Shown in pieces: positions 1 through 6,624 of a stretch of DNA of 16,986 nucleotides. Numbering within the stretch: the first letter of the stretch is position 1; each line of letters starts with the position of its first letter. Position numbers and translations under genes: made by a program. The notes beneath the pieces are model-generated. The model had not been told where the DNA came from and ran no database searches. It worked only from the letters and a program-made list of their open reading frames with translations. This stretch comes from Oscillospiraceae bacterium (lineage in GTDB: Bacteria; Bacillota; Clostridia; Oscillospirales; Acutalibacteraceae), in NCBI GenBank assembly GCA_029012165.1, contig JAQXLO010000273.1:1-16986 (forward strand). The letters are read 5' to 3'.

Positions 1-1
1 C

Positions 2-400
2 GGCATCAGCACCTTCCGCTACTCCCTGTATCCCCACAGCGGCACATGGCGTGAAGCGGAAACCGTGAAGCTCGGATTTTTTGAAAACAATCCCCTGCAG
101 GCGGACTTTGTTCCCGGTGCAAACGGCGCAGACACGCAAAAGACCTACGGCACTATTTCCGCCGAGAATATCGTGCTCGATGCGGTAAAGCCTGCGCAGG
201 ATGGCAACGGCGTAATTGTGCGTATGTACGAAGCCGAAACCAGACACAGCACCGTCAGCGCAAAGTTTGATCTCGACTACAGCAAAGTGATCGAGTGCAA
301 CTTGATGGAATGCGACGAGCAGGAGATCCCCTGCACAGACAAGGAATTCACTTTCCGCGTCAAGCCCCACGAAGTCAAAACCTTCCGACTTGTAAAATAA
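2..400 (+). CDS. Alpha-mannosidase, GH38 family (3' end only)
   Basis: This is the C-terminal 132 residues of a larger protein. The reading frame is open from the window edge, so the start lies outside. The fragment opens with FRYSLYPHSGTWREAE, followed by FENNPL and, near the end, NLMECDEQEIP and VKPHEVKTFRL. This order matches the C-terminal beta domain of glycoside hydrolase family 38 alpha-mannosidases, which typically carry F-Y-x-L-x-PH-x-G-x-W, a LNxPL segment, and an NLLE...PxEI-T-RL ending. Family members remove alpha-mannose from N-glycan-type or other mannosides, and many bacterial ones are cytoplasmic. The catalytic domain is not in the window, so activity cannot be judged. A terminator follows 15 bases after the stop, so this is the last gene of its transcript. 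Family assignment is fairly sure; substrate is unknown. Confidence 0.83.
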   Translation, partial: GISTFRYSLYPHSGTWREAETVKLGFFENNPLQADFVPGANGADTQKTYGTISAENIVLDAVKPAQDGNGVIVRMYEAETRHSTVSAKFDLDYSKVIECNLMECDEQEIPCTDKEFTFRVKPHEVKTFRLVK

Positions 401-414
401 ACTTCTAAAAATCA

Positions 415-460
415 ACACCTGCTTGCGGCACCCGGAAGTGCACTGCAAGCAGGTGTATTT
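415..460 (+). terminator. Intrinsic terminator after the mannosidase, probably bidirectional
   Basis: A perfect 12-bp stem pairs ACACCTGCTTGC at 415-426 with GCAAGCAGGTGT at 445-456, with an 18-nt loop. ATTTT follows on the + strand. On the - strand the stem is followed by TGATTTTTAG (401-410), so it could also stop transcripts coming from galK. Confidence 0.85.
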
Positions 461-473
461 TCACAAAAGATAG

Positions 474-536
474 ATCACGAATTCCGTGAAATGAAAAGTA
501 TCGGTCAAGCCTTTTTAATGGCTTGCGGATTTCAAA
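474..536 (-). repeat. Dispersed repeat element, truncated copy 3
   Basis: On the + strand this stretch aligns with the reverse complement of the right end of the 4715-4930 element. It shares an ATCACG start, an AAAAGT(T/A)TCG(C/G)TCAAGCC block, and then the hairpin module CAAGCCTTTTTAA(A/T)GGCTTG followed by CGGATT(C/T)CAAA. Similarity stops at about 536, 28 bases beyond the galK stop codon, so the other end of the element is missing. The hairpin arms are 506-511 and 520-525. Strand is given relative to the longest copy. Confidence 0.62.
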
Positions 537-563
537 ACTGCACTCTTGACCGCTACGAATAGA

Positions 564-1829
564 TCAGACTCGGACGCCGCCGTAGGGACGAATTTGCAGC
601 ACCATGCAGGAACCCTCGCCAAAAACGGCTTCCATTTGGCTCTTGTAGGTTTCCAGCAGTTCGTCAGGCACAAAGGCTTGAATCGTACCGGCAAAACCGC
701 CGCCGTGCACACGCCATGCACCTTTCCCTTTCAGAATTTCGGCACTCAGTGCCAGCGCCAGAGAAACAGGCTGATCGGTAGGCTGCTTGGTGGTAAAGAC
801 ATTTTGGTTGTACATATAGGATGAGTAGCCGCTGTCGATCACGGTCTGCTTGAACGCCTCAAAATCACCCTTGGTAAGTGCGTCCACTTCTTTCTCGACA
901 CGCAAATTTTCATTAAAGAAATGCATTGCCCGAATAATCGCACGGTCACTGACCTGGCTTCTCACCTGTGCCAAAGAAGCGTAGAACTCTTCCGGCTCCA
1001 CGTCCCGCAGCACCTTTTTGCCGAACACGGCCGCAACGGTCTCCATTTCTCCACGCACTGCGGCATAGTCGTCCGTCAAATCATTGTGACTGCCGCCGGT
1101 GTTGACAATGCACAGGGAATGACCGCAGGCGGCAAAATCGAAGTCCACCTTTTCAATCACCGGCTCGGATGGGTCGGCGAAGTCGATGGTTACAAAGCCG
1201 CTGACAGAGCTTGCCATCTGATCCATCAGACCACAGGGCTTTCCGAAATAAACATTTTCCGCAAACTGGGCGATCTGGGCAATCTCCACAGCACTGACTT
1301 TGCCGTCATTGTACAGGTAATTGAGCACCGTGCCGATGAGCACCTCATACGCCGCTGAGCTGGACAGCCCCGAGCCGGAAAGTACGTCCGAGCACACTGC
1401 CGCATCAAACGCACCGATTGTATACCCACGCTGCACAAACCCGGCACATACGCCGCGAATGAGCGCAGAAGAGTGACCGATCTCCTGCGGCACAGGCGCC
1501 AGAGAGGCGATATCGACCACATTCAGCGCATGACCGGCAGACTTTTCACGGATGACCGTACCCTCCCGCGGAACGGCCGCAGCAACCGCATCCAGATTGA
1601 TTCCCGCAGCCAAGACCCTGCCGTGGTTATGGTCCGTATGGTTGCCGCCCACTTCCGTGCGTCCGGGTGCCGAGAAGAAAGCAGGCGTTCCCTCGCCGAA
1701 CTCTTTATGGAAGCTGTCCAAAATGGAGCTGTATCTCTCTTTTTGTGCCGCAAGCTGATGATGCGGGTACAGACGAAGCAGTGCTTTGTCCATGTCATTG
1801 TCCAGAAGCTTTGCACAAAGATCATTCAT
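564..1829 (-). CDS. galK: Galactokinase (GHMP kinase family)
   Basis: It phosphorylates galactose to galactose-1-phosphate, the entry step of the Leloir pathway, in the cytoplasm. The 421-residue protein carries the galactokinase signature at about residues 54-70 (APGRTEVGGNHTDHNHG), the GHMP ATP-binding loop GSGLSSSAA at 152-160, the catalytic-Asp region CGLMDQ around 203, and the C-terminal GHMP motif HGGGFAGT. The frame is open 13 codons further upstream, but the start at 1829 is preceded by AGAGAGG at a 9-base spacing. It begins 16 bases after the stop of the TVP38-like gene, so the two form an operon. It is about 30 residues longer at the N-terminus than typical galactokinases. The GGNHTDH form differs from the common GEHTDY, so a related hexose (for example N-acetylgalactosamine) is possible. 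galT and galE are not in the window. Confidence 0.9.
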   Translation of the reverse strand: MNDLCAKLLDNDMDKALLRLYPHHQLAAQKERYSSILDSFHKEFGEGTPAFFSAPGRTEVGGNHTDHNHGRVLAAGINLDAVAAAVPREGTVIREKSAGHALNVVDIASLAPVPQEIGHSSALIRGVCAGFVQRGYTIGAFDAAVCSDVLSGSGLSSSAAYEVLIGTVLNYLYNDGKVSAVEIAQIAQFAENVYFGKPCGLMDQMASSVSGFVTIDFADPSEPVIEKVDFDFAACGHSLCIVNTGGSHNDLTDDYAAVRGEMETVAAVFGKKVLRDVEPEEFYASLAQVRSQVSDRAIIRAMHFFNENLRVEKEVDALTKGDFEAFKQTVIDSGYSSYMYNQNVFTTKQPTDQPVSLALALSAEILKGKGAWRVHGGGFAGTIQAFVPDELLETYKSQMEAVFGEGSCMVLQIRPYGGVRV

Positions 1830-1845
1830 AATCCGAAACCTCTCT

Positions 1846-2568
1846 TTAGTTTGACTTGTTTTTTTCAATATTTAAAAGAACATAATGCATTCCGATCAAT
1901 AGACATCCCGAAATGGCAAACAGCAGAATAAGGGGAAGCAAAAATGATGCAGACAAAGGATTGTAAACATTGCGTCCGATAGTAGTATAGGACACGGTTT
2001 TATACATAAACCCCGCTAAGGAAATCAAAATATAATCCCGATAGCGAAACTGCATGGCGCCGTAAATGCGGCTGATGCTGTTGACGGGAAAACTGGGAAT
2101 CAGGCGGAAGATGAAAAGCATATACGGGTTTCCTGTTCCCTTGCTTTCAAACAATTCCCGCACGATCTCATTTTGCCGCACGATTTTGATGGCGTTGCCG
2201 CCACCCAGAAATTTTCCCCATAAATAGCGGATCGTCATCAGCCATGCGATGCCGGCTAAATTAACCACAAAAGCAAAGTACCACGGCAGAACGGCGCCGG
2301 TGATCACGCAGATGGCCGGAATCGTGATCAGCGGGAAAACGCTTTTCAGCGTAAACAAAAGCATGACGATCAGCACGATCAGTCCCCGATTGCCCACCGC
2401 TTTCACCTGTTCCTCCAAGTGCACCAGCTGCTGCTGCCACGTTTCGTACCAGACATTCAGCTCCGGGATCTGCATCACGGACAGTACGCAGCAAAGTACG
2501 CCCGCCAAGATCAGAAGCAGTGTACCGGACAGCTTAAGCCACGCTTTGGCATCCGCCTTTTTTCGCAA
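1846..2568 (-). CDS. TVP38/TMEM64 (VTT domain) membrane protein
   Basis: This is a 240-residue integral membrane protein. Hydrophobic segments lie near residues 12-34 and 62-112, with further ones across 165-230. The central region contains FRLIPSFPVNSISRIYGA followed by FRYRDYILISLAGF, which is the conserved VTT/SNARE-associated segment (R-x-x-P-x-FP-x-N...G). Members of this superfamily (TVP38, DedA-like) have been linked to membrane homeostasis and lipid scrambling. The exact role here is unknown. Translation appears to start at a TTG (2568), because AAGGGGG sits 7 bases upstream and no better ATG exists before the first membrane segment. It is the first gene of a two-gene operon with galK. 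The pairing with a sugar kinase has no obvious functional logic. Confidence 0.85.
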   Translation of the reverse strand: MRKKADAKAWLKLSGTLLLILAGVLCCVLSVMQIPELNVWYETWQQQLVHLEEQVKAVGNRGLIVLIVMLLFTLKSVFPLITIPAICVITGAVLPWYFAFVVNLAGIAWLMTIRYLWGKFLGGGNAIKIVRQNEIVRELFESKGTGNPYMLFIFRLIPSFPVNSISRIYGAMQFRYRDYILISLAGFMYKTVSYTTIGRNVYNPLSASFLLPLILLFAISGCLLIGMHYVLLNIEKNKSN

Positions 2569-2603
2569 GCTAAAGCCCCCTTGTACACAGAATCTAATAT
2601 CTT

Positions 2604-2632
2604 ATTTTAACCGATTTTGGGAAACAGGTCAA
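2604..2632 (-). promoter_or_regulatory. Sigma-A promoter for the TVP38-like gene and galK
   Basis: Read on the - strand it is TTGACC-N17-TAAAAT. The -35 box is at 2627-2632 and the -10 box at 2604-2609. It lies 36 bases upstream of the TTG start and diverges from the dehydrogenase promoter. Confidence 0.7.
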
Positions 2633-2666
2633 CCATTTTTAAAAAACTTTTTTCTGAAAGCATTTC

Positions 2667-2695
2667 TTGCGCATCCATTGGACTTATGATATACT
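2667..2695 (+). promoter_or_regulatory. Sigma-A promoter for the hydroxyacid dehydrogenase
   Basis: TTGCGC (2667-2672), a 17-base spacer, then TATACT (2690-2695). An AGGAGG ribosome binding site follows at 2704-2709, so the untranslated leader is very short. Confidence 0.65.
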
Positions 2696-2718
2696 ATAAA
2701 AAAAGGAGGTACAATGGA

Positions 2719-3675
2719 ATGAGAGCAGTGATTCTGGACGGCTATACCACAAATCCCGGAGATCTATCTTGGGAATGGCTCAAGGAGTTTGTGGACACTT
2801 ACACGGTGTATGACGTCACGCCGCAGGACAAAATCGAGGAGCGTATCAAGGACTGCGAGATCGTGATCACCAACAAAACACGGCTGATGAAGCCACAGCT
2901 GGACGCCCTGACCAACACAAAATATATCGGGCTTTTGAGTACCGGCTTTGACGCAGTGGATGTGCAGTATGCACGAACACTCGGCATCCCGGTTTGCAAT
3001 ATCCCCGCCTATTCCACCGATGGTGTGGCGCAGCTGGTATTTGCGCATATCTTGGAGTTTACCAACTGCGTCAGTCTGCACAATGCCGCTGTCAAGGACG
3101 GAGAATGGCAGAAAAACGGCAACTTCTGTTTTTGGAAAAGCGAACTGCATGAACTGAGCGGCAAAACGCTGGGCATCATCGGATTCGGAAAAATCGGTCA
3201 CGCCGTTGCGAGCATCGGCAAAGCCTTCGGGATGCGTGTTCTTGCCCACACAGCGCACCCGGAAAAATACCCGGACGCCGCTGTGGAATTTGTACCGCAG
3301 GACACCCTGCTGAAAGAGAGCGACTTTATCACCCTGCACTGCCCCTATACACCTGCAACAGACAAACTGGTGAATGCGGATTTTCTGTCCAAATGCAAGC
3401 GCACCGCTTTTCTCATCAACACCTCCCGAGGCGGTGTGGTGGATGAAAGCGCCCTGCGCAATGCGCTGGACAAGGGAATAATCGCAGGCGCCGGCGTCGA
3501 TGTCCTTTCCGCCGAACCTGCCGCTGAAACCAATCCCATTGCTTTCCATGAAAAATGTACCGTCACACCACACATTGCTTGGGCGGCATTTGAAACGAGG
3601 GAAAGGCTGATGCGCATTTGCGCAGATAATCTGCGTGCTTTCCTGAACGGTCATCCCATTCATGTGGTGAACTGA
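2719..3675 (+). CDS. D-isomer-specific 2-hydroxyacid dehydrogenase (glycerate dehydrogenase-like)
   Basis: This is a cytoplasmic NAD(P)-dependent oxidoreductase that interconverts a 2-oxoacid and a D-2-hydroxyacid. The closest look is to glycerate dehydrogenase/hydroxypyruvate reductase. The 318 residues are of normal family length. The Rossmann motif GFGKIG is at 155-160, and NTSRGGVVDE at 234-243 carries the substrate-binding Arg237. Glu266 (in DVLSAEP) and His285 (in TPHIAW) complete the catalytic set. After the glycine loop the second strand reads RVLAHT, without the acidic residue typical of strict NAD enzymes, so NADPH use is possible. The frame is open 34 codons upstream, but the ATG at 2719 has AGGAGG 9 bases ahead. 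An out-of-frame ATG at 2714 stops after two codons. It is monocistronic, between its own promoter and a terminator. Confidence 0.9.
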   Translation: MRAVILDGYTTNPGDLSWEWLKEFVDTYTVYDVTPQDKIEERIKDCEIVITNKTRLMKPQLDALTNTKYIGLLSTGFDAVDVQYARTLGIPVCNIPAYSTDGVAQLVFAHILEFTNCVSLHNAAVKDGEWQKNGNFCFWKSELHELSGKTLGIIGFGKIGHAVASIGKAFGMRVLAHTAHPEKYPDAAVEFVPQDTLLKESDFITLHCPYTPATDKLVNADFLSKCKRTAFLINTSRGGVVDESALRNALDKGIIAGAGVDVLSAEPAAETNPIAFHEKCTVTPHIAWAAFETRERLMRICADNLRAFLNGHPIHVVN

Positions 3676-3687
3676 TTTTGATTTTGA

Positions 3688-3730
3688 AAAAACAGCGTCT
3701 GCGGATCGAGGGTTCGCAGACGCTGTTTTT
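3688..3730 (+). terminator. Bidirectional intrinsic terminator
   Basis: Arms 3688-3703 and 3715-3730 are perfectly complementary over 16 bp, including the flanking A5/T5, with an 11-nt loop. It lies between the convergent dehydrogenase (ends 3675) and the membrane-anchored protein (ends 3732) and probably serves both. Confidence 0.93.
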
Positions 3731-3731
3731 G

Positions 3732-4682
3732 TCATACATTCAAAATAAAACTTTGCAGGAAACCGTTTTCGCTGAAAGTGACCGATGCATTGTCTCCCAT
3801 CATCTCAAAAACGAGCTGTGCATTGTCCACCGGTGTGACCTTGTATTCGTTCAGCTTGCCGTCTGCAACCTGTACCTGCGGTGCATTCAGACCGATCTTT
3901 TCAAATTCCGTTTGAAACGCCGTATCCAAATCTGCGTACTTCGCCACGGACACATCCTCCTCGCCCGGGACGTCGGTCTGCCCTGCCGCATTGCGGTACA
4001 ACAGCGTCACATTATCCGTACACATCAGCGTGACGACCCCTTCCCGCTGGCGCAGACGGTAGCTTTTCTTGACCTCCAACTTTTCTTTGCTGTAGGAAAA
4101 GACAATGATATAGGCGTTGTAGTCCCCGTCCGTCGTCTCCTGCTCCACGGTCAGGCAATAAAACCGTGCCTGACTGTGGGGGTATATCGTCAGTCTTGCT
4201 GCGATGCGGGAAAAATCGGAAAGCTTCATGGAAAAATCCACATCGTTCATGGAGTCCAACGTCAGCTTTACAGAATCCGCATACTGCACCTTGCCGTCCG
4301 CATACTCATACACATCCAAATAGACGCCGCCTTCCGCACTGCGGACAAGGGTCAATTCCTCCTTGGAGTCGCCGTCCACATCGTAAACATACATACCCAG
4401 AAGGGCATTTTCCAGTTCCTTTTCCGAATAGGCAGTTTCCTCGGACAGGAAAGCATAGTCCTCACGGATGTTCTGATGGACAAAATCCGAAAAAGTCATA
4501 ACGGCGTCCTTTTCCGGCGCCTGTGTCGTTTCCGTCTCGGGTTCGGCAAAGGACGTACTTTCCCCTACTGTCCAAGGCCTATCCTGTGTGATCTCCTCTG
4601 TTTGATCCCTGCGCCCGAAAAAGACGGCGCAAAGCACACCGATCACCACAAGAAAAACTGCGATCACAAAAATCTTTTTCAT
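3732..4682 (-). CDS. Membrane-anchored extracytoplasmic protein of unknown function
   Basis: The family is not recognised. The 316-residue protein starts MKKIFVIAVFLVVIGVLCAVFFGRR, a single N-terminal membrane anchor. The Cys in it has no proper lipobox (the preceding residue is Leu), so it is probably not a lipoprotein. Residues about 28-60 are a Thr/Glu/Pro-rich linker. Around residue 97 there is VYDVDGDSKEELTLV, a DxDxDxxxEL calcium-loop-like motif seen in FG-GAP/VCBS-type secreted domains. The rest is predicted mostly beta-rich. The likely ribosome binding site is AGAGAG, 8 bases before the ATG. It is downstream of, and in the same direction as, the ceramidase-like gene, but separated from it by a 216-bp hairpin-rich repeat, so co-transcription is doubtful. 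No promoter is obvious; one inside the repeat is possible. Confidence 0.75.
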   Translation of the reverse strand: MKKIFVIAVFLVVIGVLCAVFFGRRDQTEEITQDRPWTVGESTSFAEPETETTQAPEKDAVMTFSDFVHQNIREDYAFLSEETAYSEKELENALLGMYVYDVDGDSKEELTLVRSAEGGVYLDVYEYADGKVQYADSVKLTLDSMNDVDFSMKLSDFSRIAARLTIYPHSQARFYCLTVEQETTDGDYNAYIIVFSYSKEKLEVKKSYRLRQREGVVTLMCTDNVTLLYRNAAGQTDVPGEEDVSVAKYADLDTAFQTEFEKIGLNAPQVQVADGKLNEYKVTPVDNAQLVFEMMGDNASVTFSENGFLQSFILNV

Positions 4683-4714
4683 GCCTCATGCTCTCTTTTC
4701 GTTTTTCGCTCCTA

Positions 4715-4930
4715 ACGGAAATTTGTGGGATTTGTGCTTCGCACCGGGGAACCCCCGGCGAGGGTTCCCCACGCCAAAACAGTCCACCGGACTGTTTTGG
4801 CTCCCCCTCCTGCGCTTTTGGTATTGCCCAGAATTTCGCCGACTGCGGTCGGCGACCAAAGGCGCCGCCTTTGGAATCCGCAAGCCTTTAAAAAGGCTTG
4901 AGCGAAACTTTTAATCCCGCAAAAATCCGT
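4715..4930 (+). repeat. Dispersed MITE/REP-like element, longest copy (copy 1)
   Basis: The ends form an imperfect inverted repeat: ACGGAAATTTGTGGGATT (4715-4732) against the reverse complement of 4913-4930, 15 of 18 identical, with a further TTCGC match inside. Between them are five consecutive hairpins. Arms are 4746-4754/4762-4770 (9 bp), 4774-4785/4789-4800 (12 bp, 3-nt loop), 4837-4843/4848-4854 (7 bp), 4856-4863/4867-4874 (8 bp) and 4881-4889/4892-4900 (9 bp). No credible protein is encoded. The second hairpin, with A4/T4 flanks inside its arms, may terminate transcription in both directions. The element fills most of the 309-bp gap between 4683 and 4991. No clear target duplication was seen. 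Two shorter relatives occur at 474-536 and 16290-16372. Confidence 0.8.
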
Positions 4931-4991
4931 GATGAACCTCTTTTTTGCGCCTGCCGTTGCGGTTCAAACGCTTTTGCTCCGCAGGCAGACA

Positions 4992-6605
4992 TTATTTTAC
5001 GGCGGCGATCAGCGCTTCAAACGCCTGCACCAGCGCAGAGCCGGAAGTATGGCTGAGAATATTGACCTCTTCGTTCTCCGTGAACATGGATCTGTATTCG
5101 TTGTCCGGCTGCGTGTAGCCCATCTGATCGTTGCAAAGTCCGAAGCAGATCATCTTTTCGCACCCGGCCGTCTGCTCCAAAGGCGCATAGTTCCAATCTT
5201 CGCCTGTCCATGTCTCCTGCGCCGTCTGCGCACCGCCGTACAGAATCTCCGGTGCCAGTTCGCCGGGCATAAGCAGAACGCCCAAAGCACCGCCCAACTC
5301 CATATAGCCAACCTCTGTGACAAGCTGATACCGATGCCACGGCAGACGAACGACCGTACTCGAAAGAATGCCCTGTCTGGCTGCCGCTATGTGGATCGGA
5401 TTGTCCACGTCCGCAAAAAACTCCGTGGACGCAATGTTCAGGACAGGCTCCAGCTCCTCCTCTTTTTCAATGCTCTTGATCAGCTGACCGAGCCTGCGTC
5501 CGTATGCCTCGACGCCTTCCATCGCCGTCATGTCCGGCGTGTTCGTCTTGGACTTATCCGCAGTCAGCGCAAGCTGTGCCCCCTGCACATAGACAAGGTT
5601 GGCGCTGTCCTTGACCTCCTGCTCGATATAGTACGGGAAATCGGCAGTCAGTGTATTCTCCCGTGCAAGGGCAACACAGTGGATGCCCGCCGAGCAGATC
5701 CACGTCTCCTTTGCGGACGGATCGTCCGGCACAAAGCGCAAACGGTTGATGTTGTGGTCATACACATAGGGTGTACGTTTATCGTAGATATAATCCGATG
5801 CATCCGCCGTGCCGTAATAGAGCGTACCCGTCTGCATGGAATCCACCGCCTCCTGCATGGCGTCCACCGTTTGACGATAGAGATTTTCCATAAAATCCAC
5901 ATTCAAGCGGATGAGACGGGAATCATTCAGGTGCAGTGCGTGGACAAGCAAATTGTTCAGCAGCGCCGGAATAATCTTCAGTCCCAAGCCCAGCGTATCA
6001 ATACAGGCGTGCTGATGCAGTACGGAAACATTGACGGAGATCACGCCGTGCTTTTGCGCATAATCCGCAAACTGCGCACGAATCTTCTGTACATCCCCAC
6101 GGGTCAGGCCGAATGCGTCCAGCACCGCAAAAACAGCGGTACCGCTTTCCCCGTCACTGACGGCAAACGCACGCACACGCTGATCGTCTGCCACCGTACG
6201 GACAGGTCTGCCCGAAAACATCAGATCCAGTCCCAAAGAGCCGGCAAGAAGATACTCTCCGTTTGTCACATCCAGTCCGTCCAGCAGGGAGCCTTCGCCG
6301 TAACCGACGGACCATCTTGCAGTATCCGACTGCTGCGCGAAGCGCTCTTCGCCGGGATAGAAATTCTCGGAAACATAATTCTCTTTTTTGACCCATTTGC
6401 TGTCCTCGCCCGGGCAAAGGACATCCACACCCCGAAGCAGAGCGAACAACATCTTTTCCAGTCCTGTATATACTTTGCTGAGAATCAAAGACGACACGCT
6501 TTCCGTGGGATCCAGCTTTGATGCTGCCGAAGCCGGAACGGTGCAAACGGAAAAAGTCAACACAAAAACAAGAAGCAGTGCGCAAATTTTACGGGATGTA
6601 TGCAT
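4992..6605 (-). CDS. Secreted neutral-ceramidase-like metallohydrolase, paralogue 1
   Basis: This 537-residue exported protein has a signal peptide ending VPASA (about residue 27). The fold assignment comes from the neutral/alkaline ceramidase pattern. There is an HxH in VSVLHQHACID (H197, H199) after a hydrophobic strand, a second His in CSAGIHCVA (H309), a Glu in MPGELAPE (E449), and GLCNDQMGYTQPDNEY (Y497) near the C-terminus. In Pseudomonas ceramidase two His, one Glu and one Tyr bind the zinc; the order and spacing here are similar. Known members split ceramide into sphingoid base and fatty acid. The sequence is divergent, so the substrate could be another N-acyl amide. It starts 19 bases after the phosphoesterase stop, with AAGGAGG 7 bases before the ATG, so the two form an operon. 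It is a diverged paralogue of the gene at 8403. Confidence 0.72.
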   Translation of the reverse strand: MHTSRKICALLLVFVLTFSVCTVPASAASKLDPTESVSSLILSKVYTGLEKMLFALLRGVDVLCPGEDSKWVKKENYVSENFYPGEERFAQQSDTARWSVGYGEGSLLDGLDVTNGEYLLAGSLGLDLMFSGRPVRTVADDQRVRAFAVSDGESGTAVFAVLDAFGLTRGDVQKIRAQFADYAQKHGVISVNVSVLHQHACIDTLGLGLKIIPALLNNLLVHALHLNDSRLIRLNVDFMENLYRQTVDAMQEAVDSMQTGTLYYGTADASDYIYDKRTPYVYDHNINRLRFVPDDPSAKETWICSAGIHCVALARENTLTADFPYYIEQEVKDSANLVYVQGAQLALTADKSKTNTPDMTAMEGVEAYGRRLGQLIKSIEKEEELEPVLNIASTEFFADVDNPIHIAAARQGILSSTVVRLPWHRYQLVTEVGYMELGGALGVLLMPGELAPEILYGGAQTAQETWTGEDWNYAPLEQTAGCEKMICFGLCNDQMGYTQPDNEYRSMFTENEEVNILSHTSGSALVQAFEALIAAVK

Positions 6606-6624
6606 AACTAAACCTCCTTAAGAT

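Noticed and set aside
506..551. Separate galK terminator made of nested stems (GGTCAAG at 503-509 with CTTGACC at 545-551)
   Set aside because: There is no T tract after it on the - strand, and the inner hairpin belongs to the dispersed repeat. The hairpin at 415-456 is a better terminator for both directions.
4681..4914. Small open frames on both strands inside the hairpin element
   Set aside because: They run through palindromic repeats and give low-complexity peptides with no ribosome binding site; the DNA is better explained as a structured repeat.
4929..6521. Long open frame (530 codons) on the + strand opposite ceramidase paralogue 1
   Set aside because: It is fully antisense to a gene with signal peptide, family motifs and ribosome binding site. 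Its translation is rich in Arg, His and Cys, typical of a shadow frame, and has no recognisable domain.
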